From Cytophagaceae bacterium UBA6715 (GTDB taxonomy: Bacteria > Bacteroidota > Bacteroidia > Cytophagales > Spirosomataceae), in assembly GCA_002454335.1 (NCBI GenBank), contig DKIP01000049.1, forward strand, positions 10,970-17,986: 7,017 bases of DNA, in the 5' to 3' direction. The first letter of the stretch is position 1. Each line of letters opens with the position of its first letter. The position numbers were made by a program, and so were the translations under genes. A model generated the notes under the pieces. It searched no databases. It had not been told where the DNA came from and saw only the letters and a program-made list of their open reading frames with translations. Shown here one piece after another: positions 6,101 to 7,017 of the stretch.

Positions 6101-7017
6101 TTACTGAGGCGATTGTGCCTCGACGACCGCAATGGCGACCATGTTGACAATTTCTCGGACACTCGCCCCTAACTGGAGTATATGGGTTGGTTTCCCTAAG
6201 CCCAATAAAATAGGACCTACATATTCGATATCAGCTGCTTCCTTCAGTAAATTGTAGGCAATATTAGCGGCCGACAAATTCGGGAAGATTAATGTATTTG
6301 CTGTTTCATTACCCAAAGCTGCAAAAGGATAATTCTGTTGGCGTAATTCCTTATCAAACGCTAAATGCGCTTGCATCTCCCCTTCAATGATCCAATCCGG
6401 ATGTTTCTCTTGTAAGATTTGAGTCGCCTGACGCATTTTGATGGCATCCGCTCCATCGGCCGAACCGAAGTTGGAGTAACTTAATAATGCAATCCTTGGA
6501 ATGATATTAAATCGCTTCACGGCTTTGGCTGTCAATTCGGTAATCTCAACGATATCCTCAACGCTCGGTTCGAAATTAACTGTGGTATCCGAAAAGAACA
6601 AAGGTCCCTTATTCGAAAGCAATAAATACATACCCGATACCTTATTAACCCCTTTTTGTTTACCAATAATCTGTAAGGCCGGTCGGATCGATTCCGGATA
6701 GTTTTTCGTTAAGCCTGAGATCACGCCATCGGCACGATTTGTTTCCAGCATCATCGCAGCGAAATAATTACTCTTCCGCACTTGCTTGTTGGCCTCCCAG
6801 CGCGTCACCCCTCTTCGTTTCCGTTTCTCATAAAACAGTTCGGCAAATTCCGCAACGAGGTCCGCATTTTCGGCATGTTTGAAATCCATGATTTCGGTAT
6901 TTCCAAGGTCTAAATGATTTTCTTTGCAAATCGCTTGAATCTTTTCACGGGAGCCTAATAAAATGGGCTTGGCAATCCCTTCATCGAGCACCTCGCGAAC
7001 CGCTTTTAAAACCTTTA
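6101..7017 (-). CDS. maeB: NADP-dependent malic enzyme, C-terminal phosphotransacetylase-like part (partial)
   Basis: The visible 304 residues match the C-terminal phosphate acetyl/butyryltransferase-like domain of large MaeB-type malic enzymes, which oxidatively decarboxylate malate to pyruvate with NADP. The frame is open to the window edge; the codons above 6991 continue the domain (KVLKAVREVLDEGIAKPILLG), so the GTG at 6989-6991 is an internal valine and the true start lies outside. Recognisable segments, numbered within this fragment, are KPILLG (16-21), YSNFGSADG (about 175-183), GEMQAHLA (about 211-218), ANTLIFPNLSAANIAYNLL (about 238-256) and the ending GASVREIVNMVAIAVVEAQ. In MaeB this domain is regulatory (acetyl-CoA binding in known members) rather than a working transacetylase. 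A stand-alone Pta is possible because the N-terminal malic domain is off-window, but the C-terminal signature is MaeB-like. The strong hairpin at 6067-6094 ends the transcript. Confidence 0.88.
   Translation of the reverse strand, partial: KVLKAVREVLDEGIAKPILLGSREKIQAICKENHLDLGNTEIMDFKHAENADLVAEFAELFYEKRKRRGVTRWEANKQVRKSNYFAAMMLETNRADGVISGLTKNYPESIRPALQIIGKQKGVNKVSGMYLLLSNKGPLFFSDTTVNFEPSVEDIVEITELTAKAVKRFNIIPRIALLSYSNFGSADGADAIKMRQATQILQEKHPDWIIEGEMQAHLAFDKELRQQNYPFAALGNETANTLIFPNLSAANIAYNLLKEAADIEYVGPILLGLGKPTHILQLGASVREIVNMVAIAVVEAQSPQ

Noticed and set aside
6101..6991. Stand-alone phosphate acetyltransferase starting at 6991
   Set aside because: The apparent start is GTG, and domain-like sequence continues in frame to the window edge. 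The C-terminal signature is that of MaeB malic enzyme.
1..7017. A novel defence, toxin-antitoxin or mobile gene system
   Set aside because: All long frames are accounted for by recognisable housekeeping or envelope families, and no integrase, transposase, toxin or nuclease gene is visible on either strand.

Overview
The window looks like chromosomal DNA of a Bacteroidota bacterium, probably a Cytophagales-type environmental lineage. The grounds are the protein families, the modest GC content, the near-absence of Shine-Dalgarno sequences, and promoter-like matches to the Bacteroidota -33/-7 pattern (TTG, about 19-20 bases, TAnnTTTG). The lineage is an inference from style; no rRNA or other marker gene is present.

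Layout: (1) Bases 1-239 are mostly non-coding. They hold a possible C-terminal tail of an unidentified plus-strand gene (1-36), two related hairpins (38-70 and 206-238), and between them a three-module REP-like palindromic cluster (89-183). (2) guaA, GMP synthase, lies on the minus strand at 240-1763. (3) A secreted DUF1343/NamZ-type exo-beta-N-acetylmuramidase lies on the minus strand at 1823-2989. (4) A 61-bp divergent intergenic region with candidate promoters on both strands separates it from (5) a plus-strand pair: an FtsX/LolC-E-type ABC permease (3051-4247) and an overlapping M61 metallopeptidase with a PDZ domain (4225-6066). (6) A strong hairpin with a T-tract on the minus strand (6067-6094) separates these from (7) the C-terminal phosphotransacetylase-like part of an NADP-dependent malic enzyme (MaeB type). 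That gene is on the minus strand and runs off the right edge.

Functionally this is mostly housekeeping: purine nucleotide synthesis (guaA), cell-wall fragment turnover (NamZ-like), envelope transport (permease), exported proteolysis (M61) and central carbon metabolism (malic enzyme). NamZ, the permease and the peptidase all act at or beyond the inner membrane and cluster around one divergent promoter region, so an envelope-related grouping is reasonable but unproven. I see no defence system, CRISPR array, transposase gene or tRNA. The least explained part is the palindrome-rich 240-bp stretch at the left end.
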